A stretch of DNA of 64,000 nt from Echinicola shivajiensis (GTDB taxonomy: Bacteria; Bacteroidota; Bacteroidia; Cytophagales; Cyclobacteriaceae): assembly GCF_018642165.1 (NCBI RefSeq), contig NZ_JAHHZM010000001.1, positions 868,001 through 932,000 of the forward strand, written 5' to 3'. The position numbers and the translations under genes are program-made. Shown here piece by piece: positions 8,401 to 17,015 of this stretch. Under the pieces are notes generated by a model. It was not told where the DNA came from, did no database searches, and worked only from the letters and a program-made list of their open reading frames with translations. How positions within the stretch are numbered: the stretch's first letter is position 1; each line of letters starts with the position of its first letter.

Positions 8401-8993
8401 TGGAAAGGGACATTCTGATCAGTAATACTTGCCCTAATAAATAAATCATCAGTAAGTTGCCCATCCATCTGAAGATTAAGGGAAGAATTAACAAAGACGT
8501 TTTGTGCATTTCCAAAGGAAATCCCTCTAGTGAGATTTCCAGATTTATTTAACTTACTGGATGAAAAAATTTCTTCGCGAAAATCAAATGACTCAATGAT
8601 TTCTTTCTCCTTAGATTTAAAATAGGCCATGGAATCATAATCTGCTTCCAAAGTTCTATTGGCATACTGATGATGGAAACTAACTGGAAAGGTCTGATAG
8701 CAGAGCTTTAGGGAGTCAGGTAAGCTTTGCCCAGTGGGCTTGATAAGAATAAAACCTGTATTGATATCATAAGTAAATGGATACTTGTCCCCCTTTACAT
8801 TGAATACTTCAATGCTGCTGTTAAGGGCAGAAAGGGAGTCCAATTGAAAATATACGCTATCCTGTCCTTGCTCTACGACTTGCCACCTACAGTTTTTTTC
8901 TTGTGCAAAAGCAGGCCTGCTGAGACCAAAAAGTATCATCCACAGGCCGCATAGTTTGCAGACCATGCATATATTTTCCGCACAATATTTCAT
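5490..8993 (-). CDS. Large outer-membrane beta-barrel-like protein
   Basis: The product of 1167 residues has an N-terminal signal peptide (hydrophobic stretch ending PAFAQ near residue 31; a later ATG at residue 10 or 19 would also give a signal). Residues about 150-240 (NLTRGISFGNAQNVFV, LNLQMDGQLTDDLFIRA, VPFQPQGNTQQIQDF) resemble the repeated segment found in SprA-type and other large Bacteroidota outer-membrane proteins. The remainder alternates polar and hydrophobic residues in strand-like fashion and ends in Phe (MQISALF), typical for BAM-inserted barrels. I cannot name the protein or its cargo. It lies 21 bases behind the large histidine kinase gene and is probably co-transcribed with it, an unusual pairing discussed under findings. 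Confidence 0.65.
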   Translation of the reverse strand: MKYCAENICMVCKLCGLWMILFGLSRPAFAQEKNCRWQVVEQGQDSVYFQLDSLSALNSSIEVFNVKGDKYPFTYDINTGFILIKPTGQSLPDSLKLCYQTFPVSFHHQYANRTLEADYDSMAYFKSKEKEIIESFDFREEIFSSSKLNKSGNLTRGISFGNAQNVFVNSSLNLQMDGQLTDDLFIRASITDQNVPFQPQGNTQQIQDFDNVLVELYNDKMSLWAGDVVFQQRQSSFLRYYKNVQGLQFTTDYEVNEKWKASTQLGASIAKGKFSSVIMEVQEGTLGPYRVPGPENERYVIIMANSEKVFLDGKQLKRGFNQDYIIDYNQGQITFTTNVLITQYSRVRVDYEYAERNFSRSILTANHIQQSDKTSFYINYYKEQDNRNRPLFNELSDIDKRLLAAVGDEIDEAVVPRVDSVAFDPNRILYRKVSSSDLQGRLIIYYEYSNDKEEAHYSVTFTEVGEGNGNYRRREQLANGFVYEYVSPIDGIKQGDYSLFSQLPAPNKKQMITAGGEVKLGMYEKVYGEAALSNQDQNLFSDLDKEDNSGYAMKSGMVSEGRKVGWLDGYQFKGATELEYNSMDFKFIDRLRYIEFDRDWGLINQDLENPASEKLLMATAGVVKDEANELTYQINYRKRGTQLEGSQQRAKYYQQLGKRFFTAQNLFLLNSKMPKTQSTWQRYDVELFYRSKVLVPGYQFKVDRNKVLDTEKDSVISTAMNFLSHQFYLKSNDTLNYSFFADVTWREDRLPVNGLILPDTKAFTTNYGLQKTFGQHDIKGTFTYRKLKHLREQMLEESTVMGRLDYYSALFDNNLRNELSYAIGNGRELKREFVYLPVPTGEGTHTWRDDNEDGIQQLNEFYLAINPEEKNYIKVFTPTDEYIQAYTTLFNYRLNARFPDQWRKEQGLKQLLFKFSNTTSWNVEKKITAGEFWKRVSPFSKGIPAEDLVSLRQVFRSTLFFNRSSSVFGFDLGTIKSQHKQLLTGGFEETEQLDWRINTRVNFKKDLNLRLVFNEGQRNAASDYLENRNYQVDQFAFGPELTWQPSTIFRTSINYQYTDKQNQQNDEFDERAALHELAAKVRYAKAIKTTVNALVKYTQIDYNGVANSPVGYEMLEALTVGSNVSWSINWIQKIGEGLQLNMSYEGRDSEGLNRLVHTGRMQISALF

Positions 8994-9014
8994 TCCTTAA
9001 GTGATCCTGACGCA

Positions 9015-12000
9015 TCAGTTCTTGGGGCCATCTAACAAGGGAAAAGTTAAGTAGAAGGAGGTTCCCTTCCCTAATTCGGATTCAAACCAAATTTTACCTC
9101 CGGCTGTTTCTACTCCCCTTTTTGCTATGGCCAAGCCCAATCCTGAGCCCTCGCTTTTCGTACTGAAGTTAGGAATAAATATTTTATCCATTAAATCTTC
9201 TGGAATTCCACGGCCATTATCTTTCACTTCGAGATTAACCCATCCCCCGTTTACGGTCAGTATCACCTCAATATAAGCCAACTCATTTTCTTCCACCGAT
9301 TGTATTCCGTTGATGATCAAATTGGAAATCACCCGCCCAAAAAGCTTATCATCACCCATAATTGGCAACCTCTTTTTAGCCTTATTTCTAAGAACTACCT
9401 TCCCCCTTTCATGATTTTTAAAAAGCTCTACTGCATTGAATACTACCAATTGAAAATCCATCCTTTCGTTTTTAGGCAATGGCATTTTGGCAAAAGTGGA
9501 AAAAGAAGAAGCTATATCACTTAAAGTGTCCACTTGATTGATCAAGTTATTCACTGGCTTGCGAAGCTTCTGTGGATCATCTATCCTTCCCTCTGCCTGC
9601 AACCTCAAAAGATGCTGCAAAGTCAGTTTCATTGGTGTTAATGGATTTTTAATTTCATGCGCAACTTGCTTGGCCATTTCCCTCCAGGCAGACTCTTTTT
9701 CATTGGATGCCAATACCTTCTTACTGGCTTCGAGCTTAAAGAGCATATTGTTATATTCATTCACCAAAAGACCGATTTCATCTTTTATCGGCCAGTACAT
9801 AGGCTCATTATCCTCCAAATTGGTGGTTTTAAGCTTTTGAGTAAGCAGCTTAAAGGGATCGGTCAACTTTTTGGAGGCAAAGAAGGACACTACCAAAAAG
9901 ATAATAAAGATGACCACAAAAATATTGATTATGGTACTGAACACATCCACAATAAGTACATTCAGATCATCTTCTGACTCAAAGAATGGAATGGCTATGA
10001 TCCCCAAGACATCTTGGCGTTTAATATCTCTTAATGCCAAATAAACCGTCTTATAATCCAGATCTCCTACCTTCTCATCCAAAATCACCCTGTTATTTTG
10101 AGCTTCGATCACTTCAGCATAAGCTATGGGATTAAGGTATTCTGTAAGCACCTTTTTCTCAAAAATATTTGGTTGGCTGGTAACCATTAATTTACCATCA
10201 GGGAAGTAAATATTAATATCCGAAGCCGTTGTACTGGATAAATTGTGGACCTCAGTCAGAAAATCATCCCTGTCCATGGTTCCCTTAACTTCTTCTTCCA
10301 AATATTTGGCCAGATAATCTCTTATAATCCCTGCCTTGTCAAAATACTGCCTATGGAGATCTTCCATATAAGAATCACTCAGCAATCCTATCGACACCCC
10401 ACTTATGATTAACATGGGAACAAAAAACGCGAAATTCAGATAAAACTGGATCTTTGTTGCGTAGTTAAATTGCATCTTACCTAAACCAGTAATCAACACA
10501 TAAAGAGCTATAAAGAACAGGGTAAGACCTATATAGCAGACGAAGAAAAAGGACACATCAGCCAATACATAATTATAGGGATAAATGGGACTGGAAATCA
10601 AAATTGTCCTGGACTGAATCTTCACTGCATAATGATGGTACTGGTTTTTAAATACACCAGTTGTATACAGGTTCTCATTTTCCAATAAATTGGCTACTTC
10701 AGGATCCCTAAAATTGAAAACCCCTACACTATATTGCAGAATTTCATCAGAAAACACAGCATAGTCAAAATTCCTGTCATAAATATCCTCTGCGTACTTT
10801 TTATCCAATAGTAACTTGGGGAATACACTAGTAGACTGAACCCTTTCTTGTACAAGCTCCAACACTATGGTTCCTAGAAACAAATCTTCCTTATACATAC
10901 CAACAAAGGCATAGAATCTATTTCCTTCAATACCTTCATTACCTTTTACGAAAAACAGCTCCCGAACACTTGTCGCATAATCACTGTTCATAAATTGATA
11001 GCGATAATCATCCAGTTTCTTCTCATTACCACGGTTCAGCACATCCTCTCCCTTAGTGTTAAAAATCATCACGTTGAGGTCATACTGATCAAAATAATTG
11101 GGCAAATATATCTTATCTATCTTTTGGACAATGGGTGTTTTAGACCCCAAAGGATCCAGCATTTTATTCTTTATGAAAAGGTCATCTTCTATCCTATCTA
11201 TCACATCACTTAGCAGGAACTCAGCCATAACATCATTCTTTAATAAGACCTGATTGGCCAATTTAATCTTTGACAAAATCTCCCGCTTCCTAAAGTCCTG
11301 ATAGGAAGCTGCTCCAGTAATGACTGCTCCCATTAAACAGCCAAAGAAAAAAGTCAAGAATGTATTCAATTGAAGCTTGAACACATTATCATACAATTCA
11401 AAAGTAATAATGGCCACCAAAAGGATCAGATGGGCTGTATAAACAACCAAATAGATAAAATCAAAATAGCCAGCGACAACTAGAAAAGGGACGGAAAACA
11501 GCATTAAGATCCTGAGCGCATAGGCTTTTTGCCACCTACTTTTATAAAAGACCAAATGAATGGACATCAAAGTAAACAACATATAGGTAGCGCCTCCTAA
11601 AAACAAAATCAAAATACTTATTCCTTTCAAATAATCGAATGTTGGAATATCCAGAATACTAAGTGTCCACTGGGAGTTATTTGATATATTGGTAAAAAGC
11701 AGAAAGAACAGAAACAAAAACACCGTAGAAAGCGAATAGGCCAGCAAATAATAAACCCAGTGGGTCTTCTGTTGACGGAATTTGGCAAAGCCCAATATCA
11801 CCTGTCTTCTTCCCAATAAGCTTATCAACATCGCCAGTACAATAATTACTGCGATTACATTTAGCAACAAATCTCCCAAACTCGGATTTAACAGAGATGA
11901 TGCGTAGTAATAAGGATCAAAAAGAGAAAGATCAAAATAATCCTGAGGAAAATTAAACATCAGCATAATTGCCCTGACACTTCCCAAGATAGATATGGTA

Positions 12001-12734
12001 TAAAATAAGGCCACTTTTTTATTACCTTTCCTCCAAAGCCTCATCACAAAATCTCCCCCAAGAATAAACACCAAGCCTGTTAAGGAAAAGAAAAACAGGA
12101 TCAATGCTGTATTGGACTTATTACCTACTGCTTTATACCCACTTCTCAGTGAAATCGAAAAATAAAAAGTACCGTCTTCAGCTTTAATATTCTCATATCC
12201 TGACATAGGATCTGAGGCTAGAATAAAGCGGTCATTCCCAAAGATTTCTTGGTTAAAGCCGGAGTGCAAATACTCATTATCTATTTCCACCTTATCATTC
12301 AGTGAATAGACTTGAGCCATCCAATAAACCTTATTGTTCCTGATCACCCTCCTTACTCTACTAAAATAAGTTCCCTTTTGATTATCTATCAACTGATAAG
12401 GTCTATAATTGGCCCCTGTTTTGAAAACCTCAAAATCAGGAATCATGGTGATATTGGACCAATATAATAGCTTGCCATCCTCACTATACATATAAAAAGG
12501 ATGCTGGGAAGGGAAATTAAGTGTGCTAAAGGAAATCTGCTTTTCGGGCCTGTTATTCATCAAAAGCTGAATAAAATCATCATCGAACTCATTGGCGATG
12601 GTCTGAATTTTTTCTTCAATCTTTTGAATTGCCCTTTTTTCTGGATGTAAAGGACTGGAAAAAAAATTAATGGCCAACACGATCGCCATTGAAATGATCG
12701 CAAAAATTAATATGAGCCTTCTTTTCTTAAGCAT
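9015..12734 (-). CDS. Giant NtrY-like membrane sensor histidine kinase
   Basis: The 1239-residue protein has a first membrane helix (about 7-28), a periplasmic domain (about 30-205), a block of seven or so helices (about 207-480), another periplasmic part (about 485-730), further helices, a third periplasmic segment, a last helix near 935-960, then HAMP. The kinase core follows: H-box AHEIKNPLTP with phospho-acceptor His1026, N-box LIINGIQSVEEN, G1 VKDNGRGIP, F and G2 (EGSGLGLAIAKRG). The HEIKNPLTPMKLT form is that of NtrY-type kinases. All catalytic motifs are present. No response regulator is next to it. The input is unknown; the companion outer-membrane protein gene suggests envelope sensing. 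It is about twice the usual length for the family. Confidence 0.85.
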   Translation of the reverse strand: MLKKRRLILIFAIISMAIVLAINFFSSPLHPEKRAIQKIEEKIQTIANEFDDDFIQLLMNNRPEKQISFSTLNFPSQHPFYMYSEDGKLLYWSNITMIPDFEVFKTGANYRPYQLIDNQKGTYFSRVRRVIRNNKVYWMAQVYSLNDKVEIDNEYLHSGFNQEIFGNDRFILASDPMSGYENIKAEDGTFYFSISLRSGYKAVGNKSNTALILFFFSLTGLVFILGGDFVMRLWRKGNKKVALFYTISILGSVRAIMLMFNFPQDYFDLSLFDPYYYASSLLNPSLGDLLLNVIAVIIVLAMLISLLGRRQVILGFAKFRQQKTHWVYYLLAYSLSTVFLFLFFLLFTNISNNSQWTLSILDIPTFDYLKGISILILFLGGATYMLFTLMSIHLVFYKSRWQKAYALRILMLFSVPFLVVAGYFDFIYLVVYTAHLILLVAIITFELYDNVFKLQLNTFLTFFFGCLMGAVITGAASYQDFRKREILSKIKLANQVLLKNDVMAEFLLSDVIDRIEDDLFIKNKMLDPLGSKTPIVQKIDKIYLPNYFDQYDLNVMIFNTKGEDVLNRGNEKKLDDYRYQFMNSDYATSVRELFFVKGNEGIEGNRFYAFVGMYKEDLFLGTIVLELVQERVQSTSVFPKLLLDKKYAEDIYDRNFDYAVFSDEILQYSVGVFNFRDPEVANLLENENLYTTGVFKNQYHHYAVKIQSRTILISSPIYPYNYVLADVSFFFVCYIGLTLFFIALYVLITGLGKMQFNYATKIQFYLNFAFFVPMLIISGVSIGLLSDSYMEDLHRQYFDKAGIIRDYLAKYLEEEVKGTMDRDDFLTEVHNLSSTTASDINIYFPDGKLMVTSQPNIFEKKVLTEYLNPIAYAEVIEAQNNRVILDEKVGDLDYKTVYLALRDIKRQDVLGIIAIPFFESEDDLNVLIVDVFSTIINIFVVIFIIFLVVSFFASKKLTDPFKLLTQKLKTTNLEDNEPMYWPIKDEIGLLVNEYNNMLFKLEASKKVLASNEKESAWREMAKQVAHEIKNPLTPMKLTLQHLLRLQAEGRIDDPQKLRKPVNNLINQVDTLSDIASSFSTFAKMPLPKNERMDFQLVVFNAVELFKNHERGKVVLRNKAKKRLPIMGDDKLFGRVISNLIINGIQSVEENELAYIEVILTVNGGWVNLEVKDNGRGIPEDLMDKIFIPNFSTKSEGSGLGLAIAKRGVETAGGKIWFESELGKGTSFYLTFPLLDGPKN

Positions 12735-12760
12735 AATTTATTTCACAGTAGGCTAAAAGT

Positions 12761-12796
12761 AAAAAAGCAAAGTTGATTTTCAAACTTTGCTTTTTT
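12761..12796 (-). terminator. Terminator of the SCO/DUF420 unit
   Basis: A 14-base stem (AAAAAAGCAAAGTT and complement) with an 8-base loop ends in a T-run on the minus strand, 20 bases after the small CxxC gene. It separates the copper/respiration genes from the kinase gene. Confidence 0.85.
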
Positions 12797-12817
12797 ATTT
12801 ATATACTTCAAATTACT

Positions 12818-13054
12818 TTATATAGCTTGTCTTTTCCTTTTCTTTGAATTTCGGTACCACAAGAAACCGATTATACCTGCTAGCAAATAAGGGGCCACAA
12901 ATAGATAAAGAATGCCCATATTTAAACTGGCGCCAACGGTAGTATCACCATTGGACACATTATTTTCTACCGAGGCACGGCACATGGCACATTGCGCCAA
13001 ACTAAAAGCTTGAGGTAAAATGACCAATAAGAAACTAAAATATACTTTTTTCAT
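12818..13054 (-). CDS. Small secreted/membrane protein with CAMC motif
   Basis: The product of 78 residues (from the ATG giving MKKVYFSF; an upstream TTG frame would add seven) has a signal-like helix, then QCAMCRASVENN right after the predicted cleavage site, and a C-terminal membrane helix (ILYLFVAPYLLAGIIGFLWY) followed by a basic tail. The CxxC pair facing the periplasm could be a metal or thiol site. Its place as third gene after SCO and DUF420 suggests a role in copper delivery or assembly of the oxidase, but that is context only. Similar small proteins accompany cytochrome oxidase genes in other Bacteroidota; I do not know an assigned function. Confidence 0.7.
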   Translation of the reverse strand: MKKVYFSFLLVILPQAFSLAQCAMCRASVENNVSNGDTTVGASLNMGILYLFVAPYLLAGIIGFLWYRNSKKRKRQAI

Positions 13055-13097
13055 TAAGCGTAGCATAATATTCAAACGTCTGTAATCTCCTTTTAGT

Positions 13098-13649
13098 TTA
13101 ATGGTTATAATAAGGACTGATCATCCAATACACCACTACGCCACTAATGGTCACATAAAGCCAAATAGGATATGCATACCTTACGATCTTTTTATGTTTT
13201 TCGACCATTCCTTTAGTTCCATAATAATAGGCCAAAAGAATAGGGAATAATGCCACTGCTGCCAAAATAATATGGCTTATCAAAACTATAAAATATACTG
13301 TTCTGATAATACCTTCACCTCCAAAACTGGTGCTTTCTGCAGATGCATGATAGATCACATAGGATACCAAGAAAATAGCTCCCAATCCAAATGCAATGGT
13401 CATACTCGCTCGATGGTACGGAATCATTTTATTCTTAATAAATATCAACCCCGCAATCAAGGCCAAACTGGCTGAGAAATTGATTACAGCATTAAGATGA
13501 GGTAAGAAATAAACCCATTCACTAGCCAAATCAAGCTTGGCCGGCATAAATAGTAAGATGGCCACAACTACCGGTATCAATACAGAAATAACCGTAATCA
13601 ATTTATACATCCCTTTCTCTGCGGGATTTGCTATATTATTGCTTTCCAT
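13098..13649 (-). CDS. DUF420 family membrane protein
   Basis: The protein of 183 residues has about five membrane helices and the features of DUF420: helices with conserved His (YFLPHLNAVINFS, MIPYHRASMTI, VIYHASAES, VLISHIILAAV, EKHKKIVRYAYPIWLYV). Members occur next to cytochrome oxidase and SCO genes, including the related CtaM/CtaG-type context, and are thought to help oxidase assembly, possibly by heme or copper handling through those His residues. Its start overlaps the end of the SCO gene by 14 bases, so the two are translated together. Confidence 0.8.
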   Translation of the reverse strand: MESNNIANPAEKGMYKLITVISVLIPVVVAILLFMPAKLDLASEWVYFLPHLNAVINFSASLALIAGLIFIKNKMIPYHRASMTIAFGLGAIFLVSYVIYHASAESTSFGGEGIIRTVYFIVLISHIILAAVALFPILLAYYYGTKGMVEKHKKIVRYAYPIWLYVTISGVVVYWMISPYYNH

Positions 13650-14304
13650 ATAACAATATTTTTGTCTCCAAAATCAATAAATCTACTTCTTCTCTGCTAG
13701 TCCCACTATAATAGCCCCTAATTCTTCCCTCACCATCAATCAATGCCAGTTTATCACTATGGGTGAAGTTTTCCGGTATGCCTTGCCCATCAATTGTAGG
13801 CAAAACAAAACCACACCTTGCCAAATCATATACTTGATCTTTAGGCCCATTCAAGAAGAACCATTTATCTTCCTGAGCACCATGTAATTCACTGTACTTC
13901 TTAAGCACTTCAGGAGTATCATATTCAGGATCTATACTTATTGAATAAAGCTGTACCTGTTCTTCATTTCTAAAGGCATCCTGCACCCTTTCCATTTCCA
14001 ATGACATTACAGGACATATACTTGGGCAACTGGTAAAGAAAAAATCCACAATGGTTACTTTGCCCATCATTTCTGATTTACCTATCTTACTGGAGTCCTG
14101 TGCTACAAATTCGAACTGGGGAATATAATGTTGCCCAACAGAATCTAGTTTACAATCACCAAACGGGTCTTGAATGCCATTCTCGTAGAGAATTGGAATT
14201 TCATATTCATTTTCCCCAAAATTACGGAGAAACAATATAATCAATACTGGCACCATCAAAATGCAGATGAGCACCATTCCTTGCAATAGTCTTACCACTT
14301 TCAT
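13636..14304 (-). CDS. SCO1/SenC copper chaperone
   Basis: SCO proteins deliver copper to the CuA centre of cytochrome oxidase subunit II. This one has a membrane anchor (about residues 8-27) and a thioredoxin-like domain with SCPSICP (Cys93, Cys97) and the distal His in FTHSDKLALID. I start at the ATG preceded by GGAG (a rare clear ribosome site in this window), giving 222 residues; the longer frame runs into a terminator hairpin. Its position straight after the oxidase operon, but behind a terminator, means its expression is set separately from the oxidase. Confidence 0.88.
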   Translation of the reverse strand: MKVVRLLQGMVLICILMVPVLIILFLRNFGENEYEIPILYENGIQDPFGDCKLDSVGQHYIPQFEFVAQDSSKIGKSEMMGKVTIVDFFFTSCPSICPVMSLEMERVQDAFRNEEQVQLYSISIDPEYDTPEVLKKYSELHGAQEDKWFFLNGPKDQVYDLARCGFVLPTIDGQGIPENFTHSDKLALIDGEGRIRGYYSGTSREEVDLLILETKILLYGKQ

Positions 14305-14320
14305 ATCTCCACTACAAACA

Positions 14321-14359
14321 AAAAAGTAGGTTGGAAGCATTCCCTCCAACCTACTTTTT
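14321..14359 (-). terminator. Terminator of the complex III/oxidase operon
   Basis: A perfect 15-base stem (AAAAAGTAGGTTGGA and complement) with a 9-base loop follows the subunit IV gene by about 20 bases, with a T-rich run on the minus strand. It closes the 15-kb respiratory operon before SCO. Confidence 0.9.
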
Positions 14360-14380
14360 TTAAATGAATTTATTTTTGGA

Positions 14381-14710
14381 TTACCATCTCAACATAAAGA
14401 TTTCCGCTCCTTCTTTGGAAAGTGCTATCAGCAACCATACCAAGAAGATCAATGGAAGCATGATGGACCAAAACAATACTTTAGACTCATCTTTCAAGTG
14501 CATAAACTCCATCATGATATAAGAAGCTTTTACAATTGTCAGTCCAACGAAAATTGCGAATAACAACATTCCTCTTTCCATTGTAAAGGCCAAAAGGAAC
14601 TCAACTGATGTAATAACCAATAAGATTAAAGCAGTCTTCCAAATCTTTTTGATCTTTTCCTTATTACGAGGCAAAACCTCCAAGGTGCTTTTATTTTCAA
14701 GTGATGACAT
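14381..14710 (-). CDS. Cytochrome c oxidase subunit IV
   Basis: The protein of 109 residues has three membrane helices and matches the prokaryotic COX4/caa3 subunit IV type (KTALILLVITSVEFLLAFTM, IVKASYIMMEFMHLKDES, FWSIMLPLIFLVWLLIALS). The MEFMHLKDE stretch is characteristic. It stabilises the oxidase and is the last gene of the long operon, 22 bases after subunit III. Confidence 0.85.
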   Translation of the reverse strand: MSSLENKSTLEVLPRNKEKIKKIWKTALILLVITSVEFLLAFTMERGMLLFAIFVGLTIVKASYIMMEFMHLKDESKVLFWSIMLPLIFLVWLLIALSKEGAEIFMLRW

Positions 14711-14732
14711 AGCTAATTAATATTTTTAGAGG

Positions 14733-15503
14733 TTAGACAAGATAGTAGAAGGTAAATACAAATACCCAAACTAAATCTACAAAGTGCCAGTAAAGACCAA
14801 TTTTTTCGACCATTTCATAATGACCTCTTCTTTCATATACACCTACAGCAGCTTGGTAAAAAGCTAAGAAAAGCAATACCACACCAATTGTAACGTGGAA
14901 TCCGTGGAATCCGGTAATGAAAAAGAACAACTGTGCGAATGGAGCTGGGCCATATTCATTTACATGAAGGTTAGCACCAAATACTGTCTCGCTTATAGTC
15001 TGACCAAATGAATTCACATAAGTCATTAAAGTACCTCCATCTGTACCATGGATAAAGTGGCTCCATTCCCAAGCCTGACAGCTCAAGAAAGTAGCACCAC
15101 CAACGATAGTCCATAGCAACCACTTTACAACATCATCCTTATCATTCCTATGTCCTGCTTCAACTGCCAATACCATGGTTACAGAAGACATGATCAAAAT
15201 AAAAGTCATGATACCTACGAATACCAAAGGAGCATGTACTCCGTGAATAAATGGTACAGCATCAAAAATCATTTCAGGAACTGGCCAATACTCATTAGAA
15301 GGAGTAAACTCCTTAATATGACCAGAAAAAGCCGGATAACTTACCCTAATTGCACCATAGGTAATTAGGAAAGCGGCAAAAGTAAAGATGTCGGAAAGTA
15401 GGAAAAACCACATCATAAGCTTTCCATAGCTGGCCTTCAAAGGCTCATTTCCACCACCCCATGTTCCTCTCTTGGAGTTGATTTCAATTGCAGTCGATGA
15501 CAT
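14733..15503 (-). CDS. ctaE: Cytochrome c oxidase subunit III (long copy)
   Basis: The 256-residue protein has seven membrane helices and subunit III motifs: LMMWFFLLSDIFTFAAFL near the start, CQAWEWSHFIH, FFITGFHGFHVTIGVV and GLYWHFVDLVWVFVFTFYYL at the end. It is the larger of two subunit III genes in the operon; Bacteroidota oxidases of this type carry both. The pair may fill the two parts of a seven-helix unit or be paralogues with distinct roles; sequence alone does not settle which. Confidence 0.88.
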   Translation of the reverse strand: MSSTAIEINSKRGTWGGGNEPLKASYGKLMMWFFLLSDIFTFAAFLITYGAIRVSYPAFSGHIKEFTPSNEYWPVPEMIFDAVPFIHGVHAPLVFVGIMTFILIMSSVTMVLAVEAGHRNDKDDVVKWLLWTIVGGATFLSCQAWEWSHFIHGTDGGTLMTYVNSFGQTISETVFGANLHVNEYGPAPFAQLFFFITGFHGFHVTIGVVLLFLAFYQAAVGVYERRGHYEMVEKIGLYWHFVDLVWVFVFTFYYLV

Positions 15504-15528
15504 ATATTCTAGATTTTAACTTTATATT

Positions 15529-16110
15529 TCAATGATTCAATAATAAAAAGACAAACAAATAAATCCAGAGACCACCAAGGAAGTGCCAATAAGTAGCACA
15601 CATTTCCATGGTATTCATCCTCTGAGAATGTATTTTATATCTATACGACGAAATTAATACAATAATTAGAAATATCACACCACTTATCAAGTGGGCAGCA
15701 TGCAATCCAGTCAGCACATACATAAATGAGCCAGCAGGATTTCCAACGAAATAAACATCCCGCTCTACCAAAGCTTCCCAGCTAAACCATTGTCCTACCA
15801 AAAAGGTCAAACCCAATACAGTAGTAATAGTCAAAGCGATCTTCAAATTACCTATCTGATCATTCTTGGCAGAAACATATGCCCAATGCATACTGGCACT
15901 GCTCAATAAAATCACTGCAGATGTAAACCACAGTACCTCCGGCAGACTATAATCCAACCAGTTCCCCTCTCCCTGTCTTACAATAAATGCGCTAGTCAAA
16001 GCGGCAAATATCATCACTACACTAACGATAAATAACCACAGGGCAAACTTCTTAGGATGCATAGCAATTGGCTGCTCAGCTCCTTCAGTGTATGCTAATT
16101 TCTCTTCCAT
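15529..16110 (-). CDS. Cytochrome c oxidase subunit III (short copy)
   Basis: The protein of 193 residues has five membrane helices and subunit III hallmarks (FALWLFIVSVVMIFAALTSAF, SASMHWAYV, YVLTGLHAAHLISGVIF, CATYWHFLGGLWIYLFVFL). It lacks the two N-terminal helices of the long form. Its start shares one base with the stop of the farnesyltransferase gene (TAATG), indicating coupled translation. Confidence 0.85.
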   Translation of the reverse strand: MEEKLAYTEGAEQPIAMHPKKFALWLFIVSVVMIFAALTSAFIVRQGEGNWLDYSLPEVLWFTSAVILLSSASMHWAYVSAKNDQIGNLKIALTITTVLGLTFLVGQWFSWEALVERDVYFVGNPAGSFMYVLTGLHAAHLISGVIFLIIVLISSYRYKIHSQRMNTMEMCATYWHFLGGLWIYLFVFLLLNH

Positions 16111-17015
16111 TATGGTATTTTATCTAATAAATAAGCTATCTGCACAATCGGCAAATAAAGGAATGAACCAAACATGATCTTTAGAGCCGATTTTCTTGAA
16201 CAGTCTCTCATTAAAGAGAATGTCTGTGCCAAAAACAACACCCCACAAATCGTTGCTACAATTCCTGAATTCAACCCTGTCAAACCAAAGTAGCTTGGTA
16301 ACAAGCCCAATGGCAGTAGAAACAGAGTATAAATCATAATTTGTATGGCTGTATTCAAATCTTTCCTTCCGCCTGAAGGAAGCAATTTGAAGCCAGCCTT
16401 TTTATAGTCTTCGTCACTTACCCAAGCAATGGCCCAAAAGTGTGGAAATTGCCAGATAAACTGAATTCCGAAGATAATCAAAGCCTCATAGGTAATAGCT
16501 CCTGTAGCAGCTGTCCATCCCAATAAAGGAGGCATGGCACCTGGAATCGCTCCTACAAATACCGCAATTGGACCTACTCTTTTTAAAGGGGTGTATACAA
16601 AAACATATAGGATCATGCTCAGTATACCCAAACCAGTAGTAATAGGATTGGTAAAGAACCATAATGTGCTAATACCAATCAAGGCCACAATCACTGTAAA
16701 CCAATACGCTTCATTTAAAGAGATAATATTTAATGGTAAAGGCCTGTTTTGGGTCCTTTTCATCAATTTATCGTAATCTCTTTCCAGTATCTCGTTAGCA
16801 GCTCCAGAAGCACCACTGATCAGGAATCCTCCTACCATTAGTGCAAAGAACTTGCCCCAAGAAAACATCACCCCACTGTCTCCTAAAATAAACCCGAACA
16901 CAGCAGAGAAAGTAACTAATGCTGAAAGCCTGAATTTTATCAATTCATAATAAGCTTTCGAGCGGATCAATATGCTGTCAATTAAGGACGCTTCAGATAA
17001 ATTAACTGTCCTCAT
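16110..17015 (-). CDS. ctaB: Protoheme IX farnesyltransferase (heme O synthase)
   Basis: CtaB adds a farnesyl group to heme B, giving heme O, the precursor of heme A for the oxidase. The 301-residue UbiA-family membrane protein has the first Asp-rich motif in NEILERDYDKLMKRTQNRP and the second in WVSDEDYKKAGFKLLP, with PPLLGW in between and about nine helices. The gene overlaps ctaA by four bases (ATGA), so both steps of heme A synthesis are made together with the oxidase that needs them. Confidence 0.93.
   Translation of the reverse strand: MRTVNLSEASLIDSILIRSKAYYELIKFRLSALVTFSAVFGFILGDSGVMFSWGKFFALMVGGFLISGASGAANEILERDYDKLMKRTQNRPLPLNIISLNEAYWFTVIVALIGISTLWFFTNPITTGLGILSMILYVFVYTPLKRVGPIAVFVGAIPGAMPPLLGWTAATGAITYEALIIFGIQFIWQFPHFWAIAWVSDEDYKKAGFKLLPSGGRKDLNTAIQIMIYTLFLLPLGLLPSYFGLTGLNSGIVATICGVLFLAQTFSLMRDCSRKSALKIMFGSFLYLPIVQIAYLLDKIP

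Noticed and set aside
14305-14349. Longer N-terminus for the SCO protein
   Set aside because: It overlaps the terminator hairpin of the oxidase operon, while the inner ATG has a GGAG site and a normal anchor.
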